Shown here in pieces: positions 37,490-48,540 of a stretch of DNA of 64,000 nucleotides. Numbering within the stretch: the stretch's first letter is position 1; each line of letters begins with the position of its first letter. The DNA is from Numida meleagris (taxonomy: Eukaryota > Chordata > Aves > Galliformes > Numididae): assembly GCF_002078875.1 (NCBI RefSeq), contig NC_034415.1, positions 14,925,778 through 14,989,777 of the forward strand, given 5' to 3'. The notes beneath the pieces are model-generated. The model did not search any database, had not been told where the DNA came from, and saw only the letters and a program-made list of their open reading frames with translations. Made by a program: the position numbers and the translations under genes.

Positions 37490-37676
37490 CACAGAATCAT
37501 TTGAGTTGAAAGGGACCTTTAAGGGTCATCTGGTCCTATACCCTGCAGTGAACAGGAATGCCTAGAGCTAAATCAAGTGCTCAGATCCCTGTCCAGCCCA
37601 ACTTTGAACATCATCAAGGCCGGGGCATCCACCACCACTCTGGGCAACCTATTCCAGTGCTTCACAATCTGTACTG
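37490..37676 (-). mobile_element. CR1 LINE, 3'-end fragment, reverse orientation
   Basis: 'TCACAGAATCATTTGAGTTG' followed by 'AAAGGGACCTTTAAGGGTCATCTGG' is the reversed CR1 3' end. 'TTTGAACATCATCAAGGC', 'GGGGCATCCACCACCACTCTGGGCAACC' and 'ATTCCAGTGCTTCACAA' continue it. The sequence becomes unrecognisable after about 37676. This copy belongs to a different subfamily from the one at 36663. Confidence 0.88.
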
Positions 37677-39890
37677 GATCTTCGACCCAGAAGATTTTCC
37701 CCAGTGAAATTCAAGGAATTTATAAACTTGTTCAGGTTTTCCAGAGCTTTCAGGTAAAATAAATCTCAAGGGGACTGGATTTGTCCATCACACCTGGGCA
37801 GAGCATACACTGCAAGCTCCACACCTTCTAGAAGCCTTGGCAAAATTTGTACCTGGGAAATTCCAGGCAGGAGCAGGGCCATGCTCTTATGGTGTGCTGC
37901 CATCACATCCATGCAGTTGGAAATCCAGCTTGAAATCACTGCTGAGGAGCCTCCAGGGACATCCGACAGAGCAGCAAGCATCCTGGTGAGTGAGACACCT
38001 GATGCTGCTCCTGAAGCTACAGAAGCACAGTGCAGCCACCAATCCAGCAGCTCCAGCAGGCAGCTGACGAAGCACAGGGAACATTGTGGGCACCCTGCTC
38101 ATTCCCACAGTCCTCAGAGAAGGCTGGTGAGGAACAGAGCACTGGCTGGTCTGTGGGGTTGAGCAAATGAGGGTGTTTTCCTTCCAATTCGCACATGCTT
38201 GTGTACCATTCTTACTAACTGGATGCAACATGGAAGAACTGTACACGCTCATCTATGCACAGGAACTAGGAAAGGCTATCAGACTTTAGTCCACACTGCC
38301 TCAATGCAACAGCCCCTGAACAACAAAAAATATACTTTCAATTTGGTTTCCAATGCAGCTCAGTAAGACAAATTGCAAGATGTCTTTCTTTGCAATTCAA
38401 CAGCACCTTTTAAAGTCATGCACATAGCCAGATTGTGCTCCCCTGTCTGCTGGCTCACAAATGGAGAAGAAATGAACTGTCAAAATCAAACAGAAATACA
38501 GCATTCTGCATTGTGTGACTACACAGCAGGCACCCACAGCACACATCAGTACAATGCTAGTTATGCTTGTCTGGTGGTGTACACATAATGGTGTGTTCTC
38601 CAAAGCTAGCTGATAAAGTTCAGTGGGTAGAGCACAGGTTAGTACCCTGCTCCTTACCAGTGTGTTAAAAGGTGGCACGCAGATGTGTCATTTCATTAAG
38701 AAGCCACTTTGCCCTGTGAAATCAGTGTCAGGGTCTCAGATGAATACTTGTCTCTTTCTTTCTTTCTAAGTCCAACTTCTTTTCTCTGTTGTACCAGATC
38801 AGTCTGACAGATTTAATAGGATTCATGGGATTTTCATTTTTTCCTGAGAGTCTGCTCTATTTATAGGCAAGAAATACTGTCTTGCTTTCCCACCTCACCA
38901 ACAGTTCTGTAAAATAGCTCTACCTTTTAGGGGTCTACACTAAATTTTTTAATACTATGGAGAATCCTTGATTTGCAAAGACATACTCAGAGTAGAAGAG
39001 GTTTCCTTTGCAACAACCCCCATCCTTCAAATTCATGAAGTTCTCTTCCCATAGTTCTAAAACATCCTTCTTTAGAGGAAAAGTTCTCAGGAAACATTAA
39101 TTTAAACTTTTTTCCTTTGTTCTGGAGTGTGCACTTTGGAGCAGGAAAGCAAGGAAAATAACAAAAGATTCTCTGCTGAAAAGAGCAATTTCTGGATGGA
39201 ATTTCAGTTCATATCTATTAAATGCTCACTTGGAGGTGTTTTAGTTGTTTTTTTTTTAATTCTTATTTTATTACTATTGTAGTTTTCTTGGTTTAAAACC
39301 AGAAACAATGTTCAATCTCAATATTCAAAATTTTCTATGTCATGTTTCAATCTGAAGCATGTTTTTACAGTTAAGGAATAAACCCTTTAGAATTTATCAT
39401 TAAAAAAGTGTGACAACTTCCTAGCAATAACTTTGCAAACAAGAATGTTATAATGATAAAAATGATTAAATGCTATCATTCTGTTCAAGACAATGCCAAC
39501 AGATTCTGTGTTAACTGCCTGCAATTAAAGGTCTGGCTTTTTTTAATAACCTATTAGAGTGAATTCTGCCAATTGTTCTGTAGCTTCCAAACTGTTATTA
39601 AAATATGAAAAGTTCAAGGAGTAGAAAGAGTAATACAAATATGAAAAGAGTGTTTCAGAATTATAAAATCCCATGGCCATTAAAAGTTCAGTTTTAATAT
39701 AAATATAAATGTTCTTATTACAGGTTACCCAGAGCAGGAGAGATGACAAGTTATGTACTAACTTGATTTAATACACCTGCCTGGGAGTACTGAGCATTCA
39801 GAACACAACCCTCAGTAACCCTTAGGAGTGCCCTAATGAACTGGCAAAGCAAGATTAAAGTAGAAGAATGTTTTTTTTATTTTTTTTTTT
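37677..39890. other. Unique DNA after the last CR1, GC-richer at its start
   Basis: 37750-38260 is GC-richer with overlapping open frames on both strands (up to 121 codons), but no domain and no paired splice sites. A tRNA-like A-box sequence at 38618-38635 was examined and rejected. A T-rich tract (T8 A T12) lies at 39871-39890. Nothing else is supported. Confidence 0.5.
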
Positions 39891-39899
39891 AACTCATGA

Positions 39900-40210
39900 T
39901 AGAGGGAAAACAAGATTTGCACTCGGATTGGGTTGCATTTCTTTTCCAGTCTCTTCATTGTTCATTACAAATAAGTTAGCTAATTGCTAAATAACAACCA
40001 AAAAAAAAAGACACTAATTAGTGTAGTAGCTTTGACATCTGTGAAAATGCAAAGTTAAAACTTAATTAGAAGTTAAAACTATGTTGTTTTATTGATGTGT
40101 ACTTTGCATTTTTAGTCCTTTAAACATTAAATGGAGGTTTACTTAGGACGAAGCATTACAATTAAACATTTAAACACACCGTTGATTTTCCCCTCTAGTT
40201 AGTGATATTC
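39900..40210. promoter_or_regulatory. Possible conserved non-coding element, homeodomain-motif rich
   Basis: At least six homeodomain-type cores (GCTAATTGC, ACTAATTAG, CTTAATTAGAAG, ACAATTAAAC and others) occur within 200 bases of repeat-free sequence. It is the first of several such patches between 39.9 and 44.2 kb. Inferred from motif density only. Confidence 0.25.
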
Positions 40211-40499
40211 AGCCTTTCTACTGAAACAGTCACAAGCAAAGAAAGCAAAATGAGAAAGCTGCAAACACAAGCAAATATTTCCACCTTCTTTCTAGAGTAA
40301 ATGATTGCCTCACAATTGCTACTCTTCTTATTTCAGTTTTGTTCTTTTCATTCATCAGCAAGGGAATTCATATGCCCCAAACCCCCCAACAATGATACTC
40401 TGCTAATAAACTCTTACTGCCTTCTTCTATCTATCAAAACCACCACATAAATCTCTGCCTAGGAATCTCACCACTCAGACACACATACTGCTGACTCCT

Positions 40500-40700
40500 C
40501 CTGGGAGCAGTGTGCAGAACCCTGTGCCAATCAGCAATTATAAGATAATGGTAATAAAAAGCCTGAACCTGGAAGTTATTCAGTTGCTCTGCCAACTCTT
40601 CCAGGACTCTTTCACATGCCCAGGAATTAAGTAATTAACAGATTAATTTATTGCTCAGTTTAAAGGATTTCCATCTCTCTAGTCAGATCTGACAATCACC
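40500..40700. promoter_or_regulatory. Possible conserved non-coding element
   Basis: Unique sequence with CAATCAGCAATTATAAG, GGTAATAAAAAGC and AATTAAGTAATTAACAG homeodomain-type sites. No repeat and no credible frame. Confidence 0.2.
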
Positions 40701-42126
40701 AGAATTCACCTCTTCATCAGAGAATGCCAACTATTGATCCTCATTTCCAAAAGACAAAGAAATCCATGGAATGTTGCTTCATAGCTTTTAAAACTGCCAC
40801 AATTGGAGCACTGCACTCCAGTGCAACACCTTCCAGAGTACCATTAAAGGGTAAATTCAAAAGACCCGGAAAATACAAACCTGTAATTAAAGCAGGATGT
40901 GGATGGTCCTCACTCTGCAAAGTAAAGGATTAATCTCTCTTTAACCTGATGACTAATTTCATTGACCCCCATGGTGCCAACACAGCATAACCTAGAACAT
41001 TTTGCCTACAGAAGCTAGATGATTTCTATAAAGGAGCAGTTTTAAGCACTGATGGCAATGAGCATTATTACTCTAGTTCACAGCCCAATCTGCAGCCAAG
41101 AGATTAGCGTTCAAACAGATTTACAACCTAGCTGATACACAGTATTAAGGACTCATTTGCATTACGAATACACATTGCGTTTAAACATGAGCATGAGAGA
41201 TTACATTAGCAGAAGCAACATCTGCAGTACTACTGTCATGGTGGTCAATGGAAATTGTGTTCAACTCCATGGATTAAACCTTGGCGAGGAGCACCACTTT
41301 ACTTCTGTGCTTTAAGTATTCTCAGCCAGTGTAAGGAATTTTGTTAGTTTTTCTTTGCAGAAATTGAAGGAAGGAATCAGCCTGATTTGCAAAGCAGAAA
41401 AGTTACACAGAAAAGAAAAAAAAAAGCAACTAAATTTAGGGCATGAGTTTGCTCTGGAGATGTGAAATCTCCTTCACTGAAGACCTTTTAGAGCAAATAG
41501 GAAGAACATCCGCTGGGGACAAGACTGACATTCACATGCCTGCCTCAGTTTGAGGTTGGTGACCAGCTGTTCTCTTGAGACCTCTCCAACTCAGTTACTT
41601 TCAGAGTTTCAATACTTACAATGCTGTTCTGTGTTCTCCTGGTCCACTCAGGTCAGTCATATTGGCCCAAATGATCCTGTGACTACAAGCTGTGACAGAG
41701 CAGGACAATGAGTCAAAAGAACTACTGTTAGGTCTGAGGAGACTGACCAGCCTGCAGAGGTGGCAAGGAAGGTGTATGTAGTTAAAAGAAAGCCAAATGT
41801 AGAATCTTTACAAGAATCTCTGAAGACTAAGCCAGGCTTTCCTGACTTTGACAGAGGAGAACTTCCTTTACATTTATTGGTAGAGTCAGGAAAAAGGAGC
41901 TTAGAAGAATAGTGGGTTTGTTAAATCAAAAAGGAAAGAAAGTTATTAGAAGAAAAGTGAACATGTAGAGCATATCACTAATAAAAACATGATTGAAAAG
42001 TTGTATTGAAGAATAGCACAAAGAAAAATCGTGATATCAATTCATAATACATCATGCAAGTATTTTTAATGAAATTTTTTTAGACCATAGCTCAAATCCT
42101 GACATTTATTATTTCAGTGATTTCAG

Positions 42127-42198
42127 ATGCTCTTTCCAGGATTTCTGAGAAAAAAAAGGAAGCCATTCTCAAACCTTGAAACAAATTGGCTCCCATAT
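42127..42198 (+). other. Candidate exon, forward strand (72 nt, phase 0-0), low confidence
   Basis: The acceptor TTATTATTTCAGTGATTTCAG ends at 42126 and the donor CCATAT|GTAAGTTT begins at 42199. The 24 open codons start with ATG and read MLFPGFLRKKRKPFSNLETN then WLPY. No family is recognised, and the upstream AG at 42117 makes the acceptor ambiguous. Confidence 0.1.
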
Positions 42199-42379
42199 GT
42201 AAGTTTAAATTATCCATCACCCTGCAGGAGGATTCAAGTAAAATCGAAGGCCATCTTGATGAATAATCAAGGTAAATTTGTCACATTTTTTATCGTGCTG
42301 CATGCTTTCAGAGTTTCATAAAAAGATCCACATAATTAGTTTACCTTACCAGGAAAAAAGTTGAATGACAAGGTCAGGC

Positions 42380-42640
42380 TCTTGCCCTTTCAGTAAATTA
42401 GAGAAGATTGCCATAAATTGCATAATATAATGAAACACCAATTTGCATATTTGCTGCTATATTAAAAGGGATCAGTTTTAGCTCGCAAAGCAGAACAAAT
42501 AAAAACATGCATTTTAATAACTCAGATTACTCCCAGGAAGTGACCCTCAGCAGAAAGCCTGATTATCACTACTTAATTAGAAGCCTTGGAAATCTAAATC
42601 CTCCTTTAAATCCTATTCTGTGTACAGTGAAAGATGAAGT
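42380..42640. promoter_or_regulatory. Possible conserved non-coding element with octamer site
   Basis: Contains a perfect POU octamer in reverse (ATTTGCAT, 42441-42448), CATAATATAATG and ACTTAATTAGAAGC homeodomain-type sites, and a run of unique AT-rich sequence free of repeats. Typical enhancer composition; unproven. Confidence 0.25.
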
Positions 42641-42749
42641 CGTGAGTTTTGTCTTAGATTCAATATTTACTCTTTACTAATATGTTTGCAGGGGAGACTT
42701 TCCAAGTATTATGAAGACATGCAAAAAATTAATATTCAAAGAAAGAGTG

Positions 42750-42930
42750 CATAAAACCTGTGTTGGTTTGCAGGTGCAAAGCAATTAACAAGCTGGCATT
42801 TCCAGTACTTTTAATTAATTAATTAAAAATTCAAAGCTGACTTTCATTTCTTTAAATGTTTGAACATTTTATCCATCAATAATGAGCCACTACTTACTGC
42901 TGTGCTATAACAGCTGGCAAATAAAAAACT
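42750..42930. promoter_or_regulatory. Possible conserved non-coding element, TTAA tandem core
   Basis: A TTTTAATTAATTAATTAAAA palindromic core near 42810-42829 is flanked by GCAATTAACAAGC and ATCAATAATGAG. The TTAA/TAAT tandem gives overlapping homeodomain sites on both strands. It may instead be simple AT repeat. Confidence 0.22.
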
Positions 42931-43599
42931 TAGTCCAACACTTAAAAAAAATGCATAGGAATTTCATGTTTTGCTTTTTCCTTGCAATTTCAAAATGCAA
43001 TATTTAGAAACTCTGTGTGACGTGGAAGTGATCCTTGTTTATCTATTTAGCAGTAAAAATAAACCACATTCTATACTACAGTTGAACCTAGAACAGGAAT
43101 TAAAAAATCAGAAATTTCAGTATAAAATATGTTTGGGTTTAATTTTTAGTTTAACTTAAAAATTAAATTATGTTTGCTTGGAAAGTCAAGGGATTTTTCT
43201 TAAGAATAAAATGCTACGTTCAGCTCTTTAAAGGTTAAAATTATACTATAAAATGAGATTTTGAGTCATTTCTAACTGGCTCCAAATAATAAATAGTCAG
43301 AGAAAGGTGCTATGATTAAATTTACAACTTGATATCTCCTGAATGATAAATGTATTGTTCTCAGCAGTAAGATTTTGGCTGGTATGTATTTAAAAGACAC
43401 TACCATTAATACACTAATTAAAATATAAATACTACATTGCTACCTCACTAGGCATTCACTCAGCTGGAACTAACTGTATTTGCTTAATCTACAATTTTAG
43501 ATGTATTAGCAAAAATAAATGTTGGTGAATGTAAGAGCCTGATTACATATCTTGGGTAAATTGGTGATAATGAGTCAAGAGACTTTGTGTTCATTCACA

Positions 43600-43840
43600 T
43601 ATATTAGAATAAGAATCATTATGAAATTAAAGCTAAGATTAATCCTGCTAATGACACCATGGAGCATCTGGGAATAAGATAACCCAGATGTCAAATTCGC
43701 TGTGATACTGTGCTGCTATTTGATAGAGTAACCCCTTGAAGTGTTCTTGTAAGGCAGCTAGCTGGTACCCCACAGTCCCAGCACTTGAAATGCAAATGAG
43801 TGACAAGATAGACTAATAATGAGAGCAGATTCTAGCAGTA
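43600..43840. promoter_or_regulatory. Possible conserved non-coding element with OTX/PITX and POU sites
   Basis: TTAATCC (OTX/PITX type, 43639-43645), CTGCTAATGAC and a perfect octamer ATGCAAAT (43790-43797) lie within 160 bases of unique sequence. Site type and spacing resemble neural or head enhancers. Inference only. Confidence 0.25.
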
Positions 43841-43879
43841 AGGAAAATGAATAAATTAAAAAAAAATCTGAACCTCTGA

Positions 43880-44180
43880 TAAGAACAACCAGCAGGCAAC
43901 CCAATGTCCTCAATTAGGGTGGATGACATCTACAGTGTATTTCTCTCTAATAAAGCCCTCACTCTGTATTCCAAAGCACACGATTCTAACACTGTTAACA
44001 TTTTAATGTCTTGGGCGTGCGTGGTAACATTAATTACAAGATGATTTGGGTGACTTCTGAATCTCTTTTATGTCTTCCACTGAGTAGAAATCTGAGTTGC
44101 AGCTTTGATATCATAAATAAAATGTAGAGACCTGCCAAGCATTAAAGCTCTCCTGAAGTAACTCAGATCTGCTAAGTTAC
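43880..44180. promoter_or_regulatory. Possible conserved non-coding element
   Basis: Repeat-free patch with CAATTAGGG, GTTAACATTTTAATG and ACATTAATTAC sites and a rare CpG-containing GGGCGTGCGTGG (GC-box/E2F-like). It continues the motif-rich block that starts at 39.9 kb. Confidence 0.2.
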
Positions 44181-44354
44181 ATTAAACCTTTATAGATAAG
44201 TAAAGATCATTCTCTATGAATATAAAGAGGGTCAGCATCTATACATTTTAATGGCAAAGTTTTACAGATCTCCAGTATTTTTCATTGGACTGAAGCTGCT
44301 GTTGTTTTTAATTACTAATGAGCCTAATCTAATGTTTTGTTGAGCTCAATTTAC

Positions 44355-44460
44355 CTTCTCCAAAGCATTTGTTCAGAAATTTACACCAGGACTTGGTGAC
44401 TTGCTTCTTTCTTTCCTCAGCTGTGAGGAACAGGAGATCTTCCTGCTGACGTCTCTGTTC
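44355..44460 (-). other. Candidate coding exon, reverse strand (66 or 106 nt)
   Basis: On the reverse strand a T30 tract leads to AAATGAG|GAACAG (exon 44355-44460). Alternatively the cleaner acceptor TCTCCTGTTCCTCACAG gives 44355-44420. The donor is GGAGAAG|GTAAAT. The long form is open in phase 0 and reads EQRRQQEDLLFLTAEERKKQ then VTKSWCKFLNKCFGE: a charged helical stretch followed by a Cys-containing segment. No family is identified. Its entry phase matches the exit phase of the candidate at 54613-54692. The T30 run may have created a splice-like signal by chance. Confidence 0.2.
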
Positions 44461-44463
44461 CTC

Positions 44464-44464
<1 letters not shown>
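44424..44464. repeat. Inverted repeat beside the A30 run
   Basis: TGAGGAACAG and CTGTTCCTCA form 10-bp complementary arms about 20 bases apart, immediately left of the long A run. It may be chance or an old insertion scar. Confidence 0.5.

Positions 44465-44467
<3 letters not shown>

Positions 44468-44497
<30 letters not shown>
44468..44497 (+). repeat. Poly-A run, A30
   Basis: Thirty uninterrupted A bases, the longest homopolymer in the window. No retroposed gene copy is recognised upstream on the forward strand. Its length is likely unstable. Confidence 0.9.
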
Positions 44498-44498
<1 letters not shown>

Positions 44499-45516
44499 CA
44501 ATTGTTAGCAAAAACACTCTTAAGACAGACCATCCACAGCTGGAAAAGGCCCCAACATATACCTGAGCAAACCAAGAGCAATCCAGTGTCCCCATGGACT
44601 CTTCTGATTCATGCTGAAATGAAGTGGCACCTGATCCAGACACGCTAGTCACCTGCAGCACCGCCACTAACCCTGCATCAACTGTTTAGACAAACTCAGT
44701 GCAGTGGGAGGAAAAAAGTGGACGAGGGCCAACTTTAGCGGAGGGACAACGCACTACGTCCCTGGCTTGATACTGCCCTCACTCTTCTTTGAGTTGGTAC
44801 AGTAAAAAATGAGAAATCTTTTCATGCAGTGTTGTAGCCCTCTTCCCATCAGCATCAAGGAGCAAAGGTATGCAACATTAACTTGTAGTTTCTCCTGTGA
44901 AGCAGGAAATGGACATTCACTGCTGTCTGGAACAGGACAAGGAGCCATCCTGCCTTATTTCATCAGCTTGGCACAGCTACCACTGGTGAGAAGAAACAGA
45001 TTCCTGGCTGCGAAACTTTCCCTGGGGATGGCTGAGTAAAGATGCCCAACTTTCTACAGCTTCAGTCAGCTCACAAAACTTCATTCTGCAATAGGTTGTC
45101 ATACACAACTCAGTAGGGTCTTTATGAGAAACATAACTTTAGGAAAGGCTCATATACTTTTGAAAGTTGCAATTTAGGGTGGGATGGGTGCAAATGAGCA
45201 AATGTAAATGCTTTAATCTTTTTCTTGATATTTGGACATCAGTCCAAATAGCTAACATCAGTCTTTGTACCATAGGTGCAAGATCACAAATGATGAAACA
45301 CCATCCCTCATTCCGAAGAGCAAAGAAACAATAATATGACAATCCACAGTTAAGGCTGGTGGTGGTGACATATGTGGTAAGAAGCTGCTCAAGCTATTTA
45401 ATCTCATGAAGGACCTCCTGCCCAGAACCTCACATCTATGTCTCTTCCTGATGACACTTATGGGACACCAACACTAACTTGTCTTCTGCTTCTCTGGATT
45501 CTGTAATGCATACAGT

Positions 45517-45593
45517 CCTCTCTCTCCCTCACCTTTTCCCCCCTATGCTTTCCTCTCTCTCTCCTTCACCCTGTCTCATCTTTTTTTTTTTTC
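45517..45593 (+). repeat. Pyrimidine-rich tract
   Basis: About 77 bases almost entirely of C and T (CTCTCTCT and CCCCCC blocks), ending in T12. It is homopyrimidine/homopurine DNA with triplex potential. It lies about 190 bases upstream of the exon candidate at 45787. Confidence 0.85.
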
Positions 45594-45786
45594 CTGCAAA
45601 TATATTGGTAAGACATTTACTCATCCAACTAAATTTTGTACAAATCTGAGGCATGATAATTGAAGAGAAATTATGAGGAAAGCAAAGTGGCCTTGGGATC
45701 TATGCCTCCAACTACATTTTTAGGTGCATTTTAGAGGGTAATTTATACAAACTTTCATTAAATGCAAATGTTCTTTCCTTTTTCAG

Positions 45787-45920
45787 CCTTCACAGACACA
45801 AGAATTAATGAAGCGCTGAGAAATTTCAGAGACTATTTTGATGTTAATAATTTTAAACCCTTCCTCAGAGGAGCAAGGGCAATTACTTCTAGTGCAATTG
45901 CCACAGACCTTATCTTCCAG
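45787..45920 (+). other. Candidate coding exon, forward strand (134 nt)
   Basis: The strong acceptor TTCTTTCCTTTTTCAG ends at 45786. The donor TCTTCCAG|GTGGAG begins at 45921, with a second possible donor (CCAG|GTGCTA) at 45931. The frame entered with two bases is open for 44 codons: FTDTRINEALRNFRDYFDVN, continuing NFKPFLRGARA. It looks like a soluble helical segment, but no family is recognised. The donor sequence is weaker than the acceptor. Confidence 0.18.
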
Positions 45921-47240
45921 GTGGAGCCAGGTGCTAGCACAGTTATGCTTGTTCTTCATGCCAGAAATTTTGGGGGATGTGTGAGTCAGAATTTGAAATG
46001 TTTTTTCTATATAATCAAGAAAGTGTACCTCTCTAGATAATTCAGTCCATGATTTGCTCAGTCAGGAATGTAACTCAGATAGATAAGGCTATGTAAATGA
46101 CACAGACTCTTCACCCCGAAGACTGATAACATAACATTCATCTCTTCAGTTTTCTATTGAGATCCACAGAACCTGAACTGCAGACAGCATGACGCTTTCA
46201 AGAAAAAGAGTCAGATGGGCTATGACTACAATCAAAAACTGATATATGGTGATGCTCAATAAAATAGTCAATTGCTAGCTATGTGGTTTAAAAAAAAATA
46301 AAAAAGCAAAGCAGGAGGTAATAAAGACTCAGCTGCCATGCTGAGAGCTGGGGCAAGCATGATACTTCTTCAGGACAACTTAACTTTGCAGGGACCAGGC
46401 CATAATAAAAGCAACATCTCATCTACTTCTGGCTCCACTTGTTCAGACTAGAGATGCACATAATATATACACTCACTGTTACGTGTCAGTTTCCACTTCT
46501 TTCCACTTTGCAAATTAAATTCAGCTGTTCCAACAACTGAACTCCCAATCTCCTTCTGTGTCTTCAAGAAATACTTTCATTTATCTGAGGTTCATCTTCA
46601 GCTCTACCTTTTAGCTTATACAGTTTTTTTCTTCTTAGTTTTTCTAGGTCAGCTGTGCAGGAAAAGGACTAGTTATTTGGAATAATTCACAGCCTCACTC
46701 ATTTAAAGCATTGAAAAATTTGCACAAGTACCCCTAAAGTTAAGTTAAAACAAAGAGTTCAGCATGTGTATACTAAAATGTGAATCTGTACATTCACTTT
46801 TAGCTATTGAAATATATGTGCATCCGGAAGCACGTATTGTTGAAAAAAAATTTCATTTTAGGTTAAAGAGGTGAAACCACAAGCTGTAAATCACCTTCAT
46901 ATGCTGTCCTTGACATACACCCAATGTCTTTGTAGAAGAACTTTCTACACAAACTGGTCTTTTCCCTCCCTACAACACTTATCCTATTAATCAGCATCTT
47001 AATCACCATTTCAAGTGACTTTGGGGCAGAAGTGACCACCGTCTAAGTGTCTTTAAAAATCCACAGCCTGTATGGATTTTTAAAGCCTCCAAAAATACTG
47101 GCTTGTTTGTTTCATGTTACCCATTATGAAATAGCACAATGCACTTTCTTATAGAACACGGAGTAAGTGATCCCAGTGTCTATACATGCATATAAATGCT
47201 GCAGGATTTTTATTTATAACAGAATCTTCATTATAAGGTT

Positions 47241-47253
47241 AAAAAAAAAAAAA
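47241..47253 (+). repeat. Poly-A run, A13
   Basis: Uninterrupted A13. Simple homopolymer. Confidence 0.8.
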
Positions 47254-48508
47254 CACTGATAAAACATGCATAAAATGTGGAATTTTTTAATGTCATGTAA
47301 CCACAGGCCTTAACTACGGAGACTCAGAGGGGGAAAAAGTCTGCAGATGGATTAAGAAAAATAACACCGTCATAAAAGGTAACTATATCATCTACATATT
47401 AACATTTTTGTCAGGCAGATTTAGCAAATTGCATGCCAGCAGGTTCCAAGAACAACTATACAGGGAATTTCCAATACAAAAGTTTAAGTCACTGTTACAA
47501 GGGTCTTGTCTTCCCTCATGCTCGGACAAAATCACCATTAATATTAATGGCAGACAGGCATGCATGTAAGAGAGAGGAACTCCTAATTAGTGTCATAGCA
47601 CATGCAACATTCCTAACAGGGAAACCATTTTGTATGCCCTAATTGCACAAAATTGGCAACAAGTTACCGTATACATCTGTATCAAAGGCTACAGAAGCTC
47701 ATGAATTCTCCTGTGGTAGGAAGACGTGCCCATACTGCAGAGTTTGGGTGACAAAAGCAGTCTGCATGCATGTTATCCCTACAACCTCTGCTACATAGCA
47801 AGGGTAGCCCCCCAGGGGTTCCCTGACTGCTGCTGCTGCAGCCCCCATCTCAAAGGAGAGGAAGCAGAAGCACCTGTTCTTTCCACCACAGTTGAGAGAT
47901 TTTTCAGTGTTTTTTTTACTCAAACAGATCTAAAGGAATTGATTTCTGCTGGTATGCAGATATTGCAAAACTGCACTAAACTCAACCTCAAGTCTAACAA
48001 AAATACCAGAATTGTACTGATCGTGTTAGAGATTAGGGTTTCTCTCATTCATGTAATGCAATGCTGTAAATGATCAGAAATTCAGTTTCGCTGCAGAAAG
48101 ACCTCGAACGTTCAAGTATTCCCTGCTACAGTTTCTGCTGAAAACCACGAAAGACTAATATTTCTGTAAAAACAGTGCAGAACTCTTCTCATTTTTAGGT
48201 CAAAGTTGTTTGTTTTCATCCTAACTAAAACAATAAAGCATTATTATTCATAAGTAAAGGTGAATAGTTAAGTGGAGTTAAATGAGCAGCGCTCAGTAGC
48301 GTGTTTTTACAGAGAAAATCCCAGCTTTCTTGTAGTAAGTACCTTTCCAGAATTCAAAATCTTTAAGCATGCATTTTTCAAGTGTGTTTTCTCCTCTTAA
48401 AAACATTTGAGCAAGCAGTTCTTCAATTAACTCACCTGACTTTTCCCTGATACGAAAGACCACATTTTTGCTTTATTGTGTCAGAAAGGAAAACCTTTCC
48501 TAGACCTT

Positions 48509-48540
48509 CCTTTATTTTTTTATTTTTTTATTTTTTAATT
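48509..48540 (+). repeat. T-rich tract, (T6-7 A)n
   Basis: Runs of six or seven T bases separated by single A bases, a short tandem of period 7-8. Low complexity. Confidence 0.8.

Noticed and set aside
38608..38655. tRNA-like or SINE-like sequence (AAAGTTCAGTGGGTAGAGCACAGG)
   Set aside because: It resembles a tRNA A-box, but there is no B-box at the right spacing, no cloverleaf and no tRNA-SINE body or tail.
41540..41690. Possible forward CR1 3' end (GAGACCTCTCCAACTC ... AGAGTTTCAATAC)
   Set aside because: Only a vague resemblance to the CR1 terminus. The flanking sequence does not match CR1, so it was not called.
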